64,000 bases of DNA, taken from contig JAVTVY010020570.1 in assembly GCA_036873755.1 (NCBI GenBank), positions 19,468 through 83,467 on the forward strand. Reading direction: 5' to 3'. The position numbers and the translations under genes are program-made. Source of the DNA: Hanleya hanleyi (Eukaryota > Mollusca > Polyplacophora > Lepidopleurida > Hanleyidae). This document shows, piece after piece, positions 1 through 10,120 of the stretch (positions within the stretch are counted from its first letter, which is position 1; the number at the start of each line of letters is the position of its first letter). The notes below the pieces were generated by a model, which worked only from the letters and a program-made list of their open reading frames with translations, did no database searches and was not told the origin of the DNA.

Positions 1-756
1 GACCGGTACCTCTTGAACAAGATCCCCATCAAAATCCGACTGATACGGGCGCCTCCGACCTTCGCCTTGATGGCCACTAACGTAGAGGGGCATGTAGCTG
101 ACTATAAGATTGTCATCCAAGACGCAGTGCTGTATGTCCGAAAAGTGAAACCGAATCCAGCCGTTCAATTGGAGCACATGAAAGCCTTGGAAACAAAACC
201 AGCCCAGTACCCTATCCGACGTGTACGAACCAAAGTGTTCTTTGCGCCTGCTGGAAATATGAGCGCCAACAAAGAAAACCTTTTCCTGGGGGAACTACAC
301 AAACGATTGATCCTGGCCTGTGTGGAAAATACTGGTTTCAGCGGAGCCTACCTAGAGAACCCATTTGACTTTCAACATTTCGGCATCAATTTTGTGGCCC
401 TGCATGTGGACGGACAACAGGTCCCAGCCACGGCCTTAACACCGAACTTTGGGCGCGGGAATTTCATTCGAGCCTATCAGAGCCTGTTTACAGCCACCGG
501 TCAAATCAACCAGGACGAAGCGAATATGCTGAGTCGGGAGGACTACGCGAACGGATACACGTTGTTCTGTTTCGATCTGACCCCCACCTTAGAGAACGAC
601 CATCAGCTGGCCCTGGCCAAGCAAGGCAATTTACGGTTGGAAATCCACTTTGCACGAACCCTCGGGACCACCGTCAATGTGATCTGCTACGCCGAGTTTG
701 ACAACATAATTCAAGTGGACAAGGCGCGTAACGTCCTGTGTGACTTCGCCACCTAA
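1..756 (+). CDS. Polinton/Maverick-type major capsid protein, C-terminal part
   Basis: The frame is open from the first base of the window to a TAA at 754-756, so the gene begins upstream; about 251 codons are visible. The product resembles the F54H12.2-like proteins common in invertebrate genomes, which I take to be double-jelly-roll major capsid proteins of Polinton/Maverick (adintovirus-like) elements. The tail NVICYAEFDNIIQVDKARNV fits the conserved last strand of that family. The uninterrupted frame and balanced base composition stand out against the AT-rich flanks and suggest a recent copy. An adenain-type protease piece on the same strand at 6581-6976 supports the assignment. Family recognition is from memory; the exact capsid class (major versus minor) is inference. 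Confidence 0.7.
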   Translation, partial: DRYLLNKIPIKIRLIRAPPTFALMATNVEGHVADYKIVIQDAVLYVRKVKPNPAVQLEHMKALETKPAQYPIRRVRTKVFFAPAGNMSANKENLFLGELHKRLILACVENTGFSGAYLENPFDFQHFGINFVALHVDGQQVPATALTPNFGRGNFIRAYQSLFTATGQINQDEANMLSREDYANGYTLFCFDLTPTLENDHQLALAKQGNLRLEIHFARTLGTTVNVICYAEFDNIIQVDKARNVLCDFAT

Positions 757-778
757 CATGGATACAGACCAGATGGCC

Positions 779-1228
779 TCAGATTACAATTAATTACTTC
801 CGGGTCAGTAGCCACGACCTACATTGTTTAGAAATTTGAGAGCAGATCTTTATGGATTTTATGAGATGCGATTTTTCAGCATTTCTGATACATTTGATAT
901 TTCAACTTGCAGATGAGTCTTCAAACTGTACTTCCTGGTGTTGATTTGGGCCACTTTGGAAAAAGCATGGTGGATGAAGACATGATCAGTGAAGGGTGAG
1001 AAGGCTCCCTGTTTACAAATTGAATGACATTCTGTAGCACCAATCAGCTGTCAGTGGCGGTAATTTGAAATTTCCATGGTCAACATCTGTCAAGACTTCC
1101 ACTAGTAATGTCCCACAAGGTAAATATTGACATGCCAGGTGGATTTATGCATTGTGAATTTTCTGGATTTTTGCCGATTTTTAACGCTAATACATAACAA
1201 GTAACGAAATTAATAGTAGGCTGATGCC
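779..1228. repeat. 450-bp direct repeat, copy A
   Basis: This segment recurs at 3246-3695 with only scattered substitutions (offset 2467 bases). It starts 22 bases after the capsid stop codon and contains the putative exon 913-995. Copy A continues into unique sequence after 1228, whereas copy B is cut exactly there by the Penelope-like element. Confidence 0.92.
913..995 (+). CDS. Putative exon of an unrecognised host gene (copy A)
   Basis: A pyrimidine-poor but plausible acceptor (CAACTTGCAG) precedes an ATG-initiated open stretch that ends in phase 2 at GAAGG|GTGAG. It encodes MSLQTVLPGVDLG... through ...DEDMISEG. Phase 2 matches the next candidate exon at 2976-3027 without breaking the frame. 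I do not recognise the protein. It may be a first coding exon (ATG directly after the acceptor) or an internal one. The same exon is repeated unchanged at 3380-3462. Evidence is limited to frame, splice sites and phase agreement. Confidence 0.45.
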
Positions 1229-2975
1229 TATCACCCGACATTTTCACATTTGACCAGAGAACTTTAAATCGTCACTGTGGCTACAGTTTTTACTGGATCA
1301 GCCCAATTTTTTCCATGATGACTCATGAACTCAGTTCAAATGTTAGGGTTGTTTCAAATTTATGTTATTAAATTATTAATAAAATAAAATAAAATTTTAA
1401 TTAATTTTAATAAAATTTATAATTATTAAAATTATTTTTTTTCTTGCTAAATGTGGTTGAAATAAATATCATACTGACAATGCTGGGTAACATCTCTTGT
1501 ATTGTTATGCCATTTCTGCGACAAAATTGAGACCTTTTGGAGCAAATATAGGCAAAAAATGACTGATTTGTCAGTACTAGGGCCAAATAGTCAATGCCAA
1601 ATATGACGAGGTTCATTTAACACAGCTGGTAATTATGAGCAAATTAACTTTCAAGATACAATAAAATGTAAATGGAAGAAAGGAAATTCACATAGATACA
1701 ATTACATGCATTTTTTCCAAATCTCGACCTCAGTTCAAATCTTCAATGCTTCAAATCATTTATGCATTAATTCACTTTATATCAGTCTAAAACCACATGA
1801 AATTAATACTAACTATATCACCTGTAAAAACTCAGATGTTTGTTCCACACACAAAGAATTTCCAAAATGCCTTCTGCATTTGTAACTTTAATGAGACAAA
1901 TACAATCTGATTAACTGAGTCAACAGTTAATCTGACTGTTGAGGGTTTCACATTGTTGTGTGTTTATTGTCAGTCATCACATTTGCATCATAGCAAATAC
2001 TTTCTCTTCATTCCATTTCCACTATCTCCAGGATTATAAGTTTGTAATTCTCTTTCATATTCATATCAGAGATCTTGTGGGTAGCAAGAAACATGGATTA
2101 CAGGCACCAAATATTAGCAAGCCCCATACAACCCCCTCCCCCCCACACACACATCAACTCTGGGAATTTCGCACAGTGGGACTCAGAGGTATGCCTCCAA
2201 CTCTGTTGGAAGATAGGCCTTTCTCACTGTAAGTTACCACTTTAATCTTTCACCAAACAGTTAACAGTTTAAGTTAGGCAACTTCCAGCTGTCCTCATCT
2301 TTCATGGTTGTTAATGTAGCAGAGATCAGCAAATGACCATCAGATATGTTGTCATTGAATTTTATTCCTTTTTTTCTATGTTGTGTTTTGACAAGTGTTG
2401 CCTGTTTGCAGACATTGCATTCATGGACTTGAAATCTGACACAGAATATATTCCTCAATGTTATTTAGGAGTTTTCTCAGTAATAATAACTGTTTACAAG
2501 TAATATGTGCATCTTTCTAATTACTGCCAGCAAGATCTTGATGAGATGTAGATCCATCCAATTGAACTGACATATATTCTCTGTATGGGAGTTGTGTATA
2601 CCATAGACACCTCTGTGTTATATTTTGGTATGTGTTGTGTACACATTTGTGTATATTGCTGTCACTTATTACAGGATTAAACATGTCTTTGATCTTTGTA
2701 TCAACATCAAATTTAAATCCCATTTGATAGATTACTGGGATGACCCACTGATTACATGGAGAAGTTAACCACTGCCATGAAGGAAATTTTTACCAAATGT
2801 AGCCTAAATGAGCAGATTGAAAACAAATTATGTTTTGACACATTTTGAATTTAAGTTTTCTTTATTTTTAAACTTTAATTTGAATAATTTCATAAAAAAT
2901 GAATTAAAATAATAAAAACATAATTAAAAATAGTGTTTAACATATCTAGTTAATGCTTTATACTTCTTTTTATAG
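1229..2975. other. AT-rich intron-like stretch
   Basis: No convincing coding sequence. It contains an A/T-only run around 1370-1440 and would be the intron between the two candidate exons 913-995 and 2976-3027. Confidence 0.5.
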
Positions 2976-3027
2976 GCAGAAGGATTGTCGACATGGTGCT
3001 TTTTACCAGATGGAAAAAGATGTACAG
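2976..3027 (+). CDS. Putative second exon of the unrecognised host gene
   Basis: A good acceptor (ACTTCTTTTTATAG) and donor (CAG|GTTAGT) bound 52 bases. They continue the frame of 913-995 (phase 2 in, phase 0 out) and encode QKDCRHGAFYQMEKDVQ. There is only one copy of this exon, lying between the two copies of the upstream exon. No family recognised. Confidence 0.42.
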
Positions 3028-3245
3028 GTTAGTGAGATATTGTACTTTTTACTTGTACCTCAGTCTTAAGGCATATGGGGCAAATCGAGGGGAAATATAA
3101 AGGGGGTACCCTTGGTATATAGGCTGTAAAATCTATATTTGTGCACAGTTTTATCTGTGCCTTCTCAAGATAGTTTGGGGATGGGTATGGTTCGTTCAGA
3201 TGAGAGCATTCCTTATTTTAACAATGGTTCCATTCCTGACAGGCA

Positions 3246-3695
3246 TCAGATTACAATTAATTACTTCCGGGTCAGTAGCCACGACCTACATTGTTTAGAA
3301 ATTTGAGAGCAGATCTTTATGGATTTTATGAGCTGCGATTTTTCAGCATTTGTGATACATTTGATATTTCAACTTGCAGATGAGTCTTCAAACTGTACTT
3401 CCTGGTGTTGATTTGGGCCACTTTGGAAAAAGCATGGTGGATGAAGACATGATCAGTGAAGGGTGAGAAGGCTCCCTGTTTACAAATTGAATGACATTCT
3501 GTAGCACCAATCAGCTGTCAGTGGCGGTAATTTGAAATTTCCATGGTCAACATCTGTCAAGACTTCCACTGGTAATGTCCCACAAGGTAAATATTGACAT
3601 GCCAGGTGAATTTATGCATTGTGAATTTTCTGGATTTTTGCCGATTTTTAACGCTAATACATAACAAGTAACGAAATTAATAGTAGGCTGATGCC
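3246..3695. repeat. 450-bp direct repeat, copy B
   Basis: Second copy of 779-1228. Its right end (GGCTGATGCC) is fused directly to the first readable codons of the Naiad-like element at 3692-3698. The sequence that follows copy A after 1228 does not reappear after the element, so this is not a simple insertion. Confidence 0.92.
3380..3462 (+). CDS. Duplicate of the putative exon at 913-995 (copy B)
   Basis: Identical exon with the same acceptor and GG|GTGAG donor inside copy B of the 450-bp repeat. No downstream exon partner follows, because the retroelement begins at about 3692. This copy is probably dead or unused. Confidence 0.4.
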
Positions 3696-6190
3696 AGATA
3701 ACCACCGTGCTGGAGAATGACCCAGGGACACGTATGGTCTTCAAGGGGTGTTCGCCTGAGACTGGCTGGGATAACTTTAGTATTCAGATCATAGACGTCG
3801 TCTATCCATCTACTAAGGATTCCCCCTTTGGATTTGAGAGAAAAATCCGAAAGCGGGAATTATTCTGGATGCTAGAACTTGGGTCGGTGTTTCCGTTTGG
3901 TTTAAATGATAATGTCAGTGGGTTCGGCAATGCTACAAACCGCCGTTCAAATATATCCAACATTACCCAACTATTTAAAACCCATCAACGGAGACAACGC
4001 AGCCATGGTTGGCGAAAGTTTAATAGTTCGATGATTCACGATCATATCACTTTAAATTACTTAGTGGGTTTAACTAACGCACCCAATAGTATACATAGCT
4101 TACGTACAGTTCTGTATGCGTTACCTCTGAGAGCTTTAAATCAAATAGCCAGAGATATGCAGCAATCTGCGTCTTCAGGAAATATAATACCATCCAAAAT
4201 CAGTAAAGTATGTCAAGATATAGCGTATTTTCGGTTGTATCGTCCAGTGAACATAATCGAAACATCTCAAGATCGGCTTTTCTTGAAACTCAACTACTTA
4301 GATAAAGGATTGGACATCATTAATTTACCTCGAATCCTGAATGATCCAGAGGTACGCAACGCTGTGCCAAACTATTTTAAGTTCACAGAACCTCCTTGCA
4401 TTTCATATAAGTATACTAAATCTATAGCCACCAAAATATTCAATTACTCCAATGCTGTCAGGGAGTTTGACAGGAATTTATACACGTCAGGAGGCTATAG
4501 TTGTGATTGTAAATCGTCGAACTTTATCTATACACCATGCAAACATGTTGTGACTGGTGACCTTGATGTGGTGAGTGATAAGGACCTGAAATTACTCCTG
4601 ATGAAAGGACCTAAATATAGAGAGCCAAGAAGAATAAATCTGAAGGCGGACCAGAAGATAGTCCTGACTGCATTAGAACAGTACGTTATTGATTGGTCTA
4701 AGCGAGAAAAAGTTGAACCTACAGTACTCGCTGATTGGCTGGACCTCACCAAGAGCAAGGTCGTTGAAACAATCCGCCATATTGACAGAAGCACTCTTCC
4801 CCAAACAAAACAAGTACTGAGAAACCTCAATTCGCAAGAAGTTCTAGCAAATCTCCAGAGTAAATTCGTCATAGTCCCAGCAGACAAAGCTCCGAATAAT
4901 ATAATATTCATATGTAAATATTACTATTACCAGGTGCTGGTTAAAGAATTGAGTGTAGACATATCTTCATCAAATACATCTACTTACTCCCAAACTGCAT
5001 TTACTCTGGAAGATTTATTTAACAATCACAAAAAGTTTCTCAGGGAAAGAGGTATTTGTCTTCCAACCAATCATAGCGACATACCAAAAATATACTGGAC
5101 TCCCAAATGCATAAATCACCATACAAAGCTAGATTCATAGCTGGTTCTAGAAGCTGCACCACCAAGCTTCTTTCAACCCTATTGACGAGGGCCCTTCAGG
5201 AGGTAAAAGCATTTTGGGAAAGGTATGCGCCACTATTTCTAAGAACTCTGGCGTTGAATGTATGTGGATATTGAAAAACTCAAATGTCTTACGGAAGAAC
5301 TTGATGCTAAAGGTCACATACCGTACAGACATGTATCCACATGGGATTTCTCGACTCTCTATACTACAATCCCTCATCAGGACCTTATTGACCGTCTAAG
5401 TTCATTAATAGTATCTGTGTTCAAGAAAACTGATCGTAGATATATTAATGTCAGAAGCCATAAAGCATTCTTTAGCTCTACTACATACAAGAGATATCAT
5501 TCATGGGATGTTTCTTTGTTTATAGAGTTGCTTGAATTTCTCATTAAAAATATCTATGTGAAATTTGGCAACACAATATATCAGCAGCATATAGGTATTC
5601 CAATGGGTACTAATTGTGCACCCCTGTTGGCTGACCTGTATCTGTTCTCTTATGAATATGACTATATGCTGGCGCTTTCAAAAACCGATCCACTCAAAGC
5701 CCGTTCCTTCTCATTCACCAAACGCTATATAGACGATCTTCTCGCTGTGGATAATCGCTATATAAATGACGCAGTGAAGGATATATATCCACCTTCACTG
5801 GATTTGAAGGAAACTACAGATAGCCCTACAGGCACATCATATTTAGATCTCTATCTCTATAAAAATGAAGCGGGCATTCTCTCTCGTCGACTTTATGACA
5901 AAAGAGATGATTACAATTTCGACATCGTAAACTATCCCTTTCTGGATAGTAATATTCCAGTGGGACCTGCATATGGCGTATACATATCTCGCTTAGTAGC
6001 ATTTGCTAGATCCTGTGTTAAATGTGACGATTTTAATCAACGTCACAAAACATTGTTGCAGAAACTTATAAAACAGGGCTATTCCACCAAGCGCCTCCAC
6101 TCAAAGTTTCTCAAATTTGGCGATACATATCGCATGCTGATAGCAAAATACGAACGTAGCGTGCAAGATCTATGGCGCTACGTTTCGTAA
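3692..6190 (+). pseudogene. GIY-YIG remnant plus Penelope-type reverse transcriptase, frameshifted
   Basis: The open frame runs 3692-5140 and resumes at 5258-6190. Early residues (RELFWMLELGSVFPFGLND) match the end of a Naiad GIY-YIG module; the GIY...YIG core itself is missing. A cysteine cluster (CDCKSSNFIYTPCKHV) follows at about 4503-4550. Reverse-transcriptase landmarks are VIVPADKAPNN (about 4870), WDFSTLYTTIPH (about 5341), GIPMGTNCAPLLADLY (about 5596) and the catalytic YIDDLL (about 5725). The C-terminal thumb-like region contains NIPVGPAYGVYISRL. Single-base frameshifts near 5115, 5215 and 5280 shuttle the reading through all three frames and back, so the copy is dead. Lost parts are not reconstructed here. 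Confidence 0.85.
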
Positions 6191-6580
6191 CTTGTGTCTA
6201 ATTCCGCTTAACCCGGGGCTAGGGGCCGTATGAAGCCATGTACTTCAAGATCCTCATGGTACTCATATGAACAGTCACAATCAAAGCGTGACTGAGGTAC
6301 ATCATTTTTAGATGACGACTCTATAACGAATATTATGGCTTAAGAATACTGATCAGCGATACGGATTTGATATTTTGGAACATCATGATGTCTTGCCGGC
6401 ATCATTGAAAACTGTTGACCGCTTCTCTCTTGCAGGAAACAAGCCTATGTTTATGTATACTTTTGTCTTTTGAATTTGGTGCTAATACTGTTATATGGAA
6501 ATGGAATAGGTCTTTGGATTATGGACGCGGATATTCTCTAATGGACGACGGCTGGATTATGAATGACGGACTAGACGCTT
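3692..6580 (+). mobile_element. Naiad-like Penelope retroelement (permuted, N-terminal GIY-YIG), 5'-truncated
   Basis: A single Penelope-like element: coding part 3692-6190, then a 3' untranslated tail to about 6580. The tail includes blocks found again elsewhere in the window (GGGGCTAGGGGCC near 6217; CTTGCCGGCATCAT near 6391; TGACCGCTTCTCTC near 6415; TATGGACGACGGCTG near 6538). Those dispersed copies lie at 28800-28915, 42448-42620, 48470-48575, 54985-55186, 56930-57075 and 60157-60230, and they justify extending the element past its stop codon. The 5' end lacks the start of the endonuclease and abuts the 450-bp repeat. The 3' end abuts the Polinton protease piece. Placing the endonuclease remnant before the reverse transcriptase is the permuted order described for the Naiad/Chlamys (Hydra) group; canonical Penelopes have it at the C terminus. 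Confidence 0.8.
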
Positions 6581-6976
6581 GTAATGTTCCCATTAGACCG
6601 TATGTATCCTGCTGCTTACGTTCTCAACACGGATCCGATGGATCGGTCCGGTGAACATTGTGTGGGCGTGTACTTGACAGAACAGCAGGGCGAATACTTT
6701 GACCCGTACGGCCTGCCACCCCTCCATCCCGATTTAACAGACTTCATGGATCAAGGCACAGAGACGTGGTGTTGGAACAGTCAAACGTTGCAAAGCCTGA
6801 CCAGTAGCGTGTGCGGACAATATTGCTTGTTTTACATGTACCATCGATGCCAGGGAAGAACCTTAGCTACCATCGCTCAGATGTTTGACGAGTACTCCAA
6901 GGCCGAGGACCGCGATGTACTCTTATATGACTGGGCCGCCCATCATTTCAATGTACAAGCCCCGTTCTGGGCTTAA
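6581..6976 (+). pseudogene. Polinton adenain-type cysteine protease, N-terminally truncated
   Basis: The reading frame from the ATG at 6584 gives 130 residues of a peptidase C5 (adenovirus protease-like) protein, the maturation protease of Polinton/Maverick capsids. Visible landmarks are NTDP at residues 15-18, catalytic-type His25 in GEHCVGVY (the family usually has HW), the acidic/aromatic EYFDPYG at 37-43, and catalytic-type Cys77 in SVCGQYC. The frame is closed by a TAG at 6572, and the tail of the Penelope-like element occupies the sequence just upstream. The usual N-terminal ~30 residues are therefore gone rather than merely misread. The last codons are repeated downstream (6946-7065). 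Confidence 0.75.
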
Positions 6977-7065
6977 GTTCTTTCAATGTACAAGCCCCAG
7001 GCCCTGTTCTGGGCTTAAGTTCTATCGATTTCAATGTACAAGCCCCCTGTTCTGGGCTTCAGTTT
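6946..7065 (+). repeat. Triplicated 3' end of the protease frame
   Basis: A ~35-42-bp unit (TTTCAATGTACAAGCCCC...CTGTTCTGGGCTT) occurs three times, at 6946-6980, 6981-7022 and 7029-7065. The first copy encodes the last residues FNVQAPFWA and the stop; the others lie past the stop. Confidence 0.9.
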
Positions 7066-7100
7066 TTACGTGGTTGTTCTCTCGTTGTTGTTGTTCACTG

Positions 7101-7106
7101 AATAAA
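7101..7106 (+). promoter_or_regulatory. Candidate polyadenylation signal after the protease
   Basis: AATAAA, 125 bases past the protease stop codon, after a GTT-rich stretch. Confidence 0.4.
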
Positions 7107-7281
7107 AAAACAAAATGAGATCTCAACAAAAAAAACCCTGTCTTGTGTGTTTTCTATATGAGCATAAAACAAGCGGCCATGAAGGCTATGACAGACATGT
7201 GGGGATTCAGTCAAACTGGCCTTGAACACCGTTGAGAAAATAGCCAATCAGTGGCCTAGGATGGGGCCAAATGTAACCCAT

Positions 7282-7726
7282 CAATGTCCAGAAAACAATG
7301 CAAGAGCACTGCAGTAAAATAGAGAGCCAATGAAATCAGCCCACAGACCAGTTTTTGTCTAGGTTAAGAGCGGGCATTCCAGCACAAAAAATTTGACGAG
7401 GAGTTACAAGTTACAAGAGCAACAGGTGGAGTGAAAAACTATAGAGGTTCGAGGTGCGGGTAAAGATCAGGAAGACGGCGAGTGGAGACTCGTTCAGCAC
7501 CTATAGATTAAGTTTATTACTATAAGTTCCAGGGTTTCATGTATTTTTTCGTGCCATTACCTCTATTTTACTGCAGTGCTCTTGCTTTGTTTTCTGGACA
7601 TTCATTGTAGAGGTTCGAGGTGTGGGTAAAGACCAGGAAGACGGCGAGTGGAGACTGGTCCAACACCTATAGGTTAAGTTTATTACAATACGTTCCATGG
7701 TTTCATGTATTTTTTCGTGCCAATAC
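7282..7726. repeat. Interlocked inverted and direct repeats
   Basis: The arm at 7282-7324 recurs inverted at 7561-7607 (CTGCAGTAAAATAGAG and its complement). The inverted copy is flanked exactly on both sides by two 119-bp direct copies, 7442-7560 and 7608-7726 (start TAGAGGTTCGAGG, end near TTTTTTCGTGCCA). The direct copies are offset by 166 bases. Confidence 0.88.
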
Positions 7727-8186
7727 GGTTCTGGGGAAAACTGAGGGTTCCCCACCGGCCATTTAACATGGATAAATAGATGGTAATATTGTCGGAGACC
7801 CTCCTCTATACATGGATTCTTCGGAAGGATGGATAAAGGCTATCTATTGTCCCGAAGAGGGCCAGGCATTGCCGGAGATGACCGGACATTGCCATCCACC
7901 AGGGGCGCCACCAAACTACGTGACCTGCGCACTTCCGGTCACGCGCACGCTGCGGCCGAGCCGGGCCGGGCCGGGAAAAACCCGGATGGAAAATCCGGAC
8001 CCTACGTCTAAGGGAAAATGGAAATCTTCTGTGTTCGAAGATAGTTTTAGTGAAACCGGAAGTGACGTCACACACTTGCGCAGAAGCCACACCACCAAAC
8101 CACAACCATGGACCCATAGTGGTTTAGTACCCCAAACACACCCCCACGCACCCCCAAAATGCCTGCTTTCTATACTACGACCAGAC
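7727..8186. other. GC-rich stretch without a convincing gene
   Basis: Much richer in G and C than its surroundings (for example GGCCGAGCCGGGCCGGGCC near 7952). The frame from 7812 has no recognisable domain. Promoter-like motifs (CACTTCCGG near 7929) occur, so it reads more like a CpG-rich regulatory stretch than an exon. Confidence 0.4.
8056..8070 (+). promoter_or_regulatory. ETS-CRE composite site 1
   Basis: CCGGAAGTGACGTCA is an exact match to the known ETS-CRE composite element: an ETS core CCGGAAGT fused to the CRE TGACGTCA. Confidence 0.6.
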
Positions 8187-9306
8187 TGCGCATGCGCAGA
8201 CTATTGAACACGGATGATACATTAGTCCAGTCGCATGCTGCTTCACGAGAGCTTCAAAAAAAGACCTCATATGACTCCATCGGACCAATAATGACCCATG
8301 TCGGCGCCAAAATATCTATTTCCATGTACTTGGTATACATGCGCAGAATGACGTCGGTTTTACATCACATCCACCCAGTCGGATGCTCCTTCATGAATGC
8401 TTCACATTAATACCTCACTCCACCCCATCAGACCATTAGGGGTCCCGGCCGGCCCCAAAACGTCTATTTCCATACCATTTTCCCACAATTCCCTGTCTGC
8501 GCATGCGTCGAATGTTGAAAACGAACGACACACTCCTCCAGGCGGATGCTCCCTCACGAGAGCTTCAAAATAAGACCGCATACGACACCATAGGATCATT
8601 AGGGGCTCACCTAGACTCCAAAACGTCTATTTCCATACCCTTTTCCCACAATTCCCTGTCTGCGCATGCGCTGAATGTTGAAAACGAACGACACACTACT
8701 CCAGGTGGATGCTCCCTCACGTATGCTTCACATTGATACCTCACTCGATCCAATCGGCCCACTAGTGGCCCACCTAGACCCCAAAACGTCTATTTCCGTA
8801 CCCTTTTCCCACAATTCCCTGTTTGCTCATGCGCAGAATGTTGAAAACGAACGACACACTAGTCCAGGTGGATGCTCCCTCACGTATGCTTCACATTGAT
8901 ACCTCACTCGACCCAATCGGCCCACTAGTGGCCCACCTAAACCCAAAAACGTCTATTTCCATACCCTTTCTCTACTGCGCATGCGCAGAATGACGTCAGT
9001 TCCACGTCACACCCAGCCCGTTGGATACTCCCTCCCGTATGCTTCATATTAAATACCTCACTCGACCCAATCGGTACACTAGCGGTCCCTACAGATTGCC
9101 GAACATTCTCACGAAAACCCACGTATTTGGGGCTACTTTCGGTCCGCGGAGGCAGACCGCATCACCGCCATACCGCATCACCACGGAGGAATATATGCCC
9201 CCAAGGTCACGCTCGATTCATCCAGACCGGAAGTGACGTCATACCTGCGCACAACACTCTTGCGCACACCGCCTCATGACCGCTCCATTTTTTCTGCGCA
9301 TGCGCA
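8187..9306. repeat. ~163-bp tandem array carrying NRF1-type palindromes
   Basis: Units with AATGTTGAAAACGAACGACA, GTGGATGCTCCCTCACG, CCAATCGGCC and AAAACGTCTATTTCC repeat about every 163 bases. Each carries one TGCGCATGCGCA-type palindrome or a close variant: 8187-8198 (exact), 8338-8346 (half), 8498-8508, 8661-8671, 8824-8835 and 8976-8987 (exact). Another exact copy at 9295-9306 closes the region. This is the consensus of nuclear respiratory factor 1 sites. The unit at 8991-8998 adds a perfect CRE (TGACGTCA). Long frames here are by-products of the repeat. Confidence 0.85.
9227..9241 (+). promoter_or_regulatory. ETS-CRE composite site 2
   Basis: Second exact CCGGAAGTGACGTCA, at the right end of the array, followed by CTGCGCAC and an NRF1-type palindrome 54 bases later. 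Confidence 0.6.
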
Positions 9307-9349
9307 GTGACGAGCCATTCCGCTGAAATCCCCTTTGTATACTACTAAC

Positions 9350-9444
9350 AGGAACGCAACTTGGCTGGGTGGGGCCTTGTTGGTTTGTCGTGATTTGATT
9401 GAAATATTGTTGAAAGCGACATAAAAACTTAGCTCACTCATTGC
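9350..9444 (-). mobile_element. Mollusc-type dispersed repeat, minus-strand copy
   Basis: Read on the minus strand it runs GAGTGAG...ATGTCGCTTTCAACAATATTTC...CCACCCAGCCAAGTTGCG and matches 49523-49620 along its length. It resembles a short repeat widespread in gastropod genomes. Confidence 0.7.
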
Positions 9445-9455
9445 TAATGAAGACT

Positions 9456-10120
9456 GGTGAAAAAACAAATTGTCATCTATCTAACTTGCTTAATAATAGA
9501 CGACATGCTTAGTTCTCTATTAAAAAATAGACTATGCACACTTTCATTGCAAAATCACTGTTACAACATGTAACAATATATATCGCCTGAATATTTTGGA
9601 GAGCTATGATAATTCAATAATCAAAGGTTACTAAAGAAAAAATAAGACCTATTTACCTCGATTTTAGACATGAACCAAGCATTATACAGCAAAAGTGATT
9701 AGATAGCACAGTCATGCGAACTCGTTAAAATATTTATCTTCTCGACGAAATATCAGCCAGTATATAGGTTTACCCACGCAAAAAAACTTATAATACCAGA
9801 AGCAGTGGAACCCCTTAAAATACAGAATACAAACATAAAACTCGCAGTAATATTTAATTTTCTGTAAGATTTATTCTTGTTAGTACAGATATTTTATTTT
9901 TATATAATACTAGTATTGCTTGTGCGAGATGTTGTATAATTTTTACGTGTTTGATATCATTTTGACAGATTGGTCGCAGTTCCTTCTCTATTGGTAGGGC
10001 CTTTTCTGTCACTCCATTTTCTCCATTGCCTCAACATCACGCCCTCGAATACGCTTGTATTTGTGATCTAAAAATGAAAAGAGAAAAAAAACAGAATTTC
10101 ACTATTCAATTAAAACAACA
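9456..10120. other. AT-rich sequence, nothing recognised
   Basis: No open frame with coding character and no repeat shared with the rest of the window that I can see. Confidence 0.5.

Noticed and set aside
5147..5399. Small frames on both strands between the two reverse-transcriptase frames
   Set aside because: They are frameshifted or antisense readings of the degraded reverse transcriptase.
8187..9236. CRISPR-like or coding interpretation of the 163-bp repeats
   Set aside because: The unit is far too long, with no repeat-spacer alternation; the genome is eukaryotic and the frames carry no domain.
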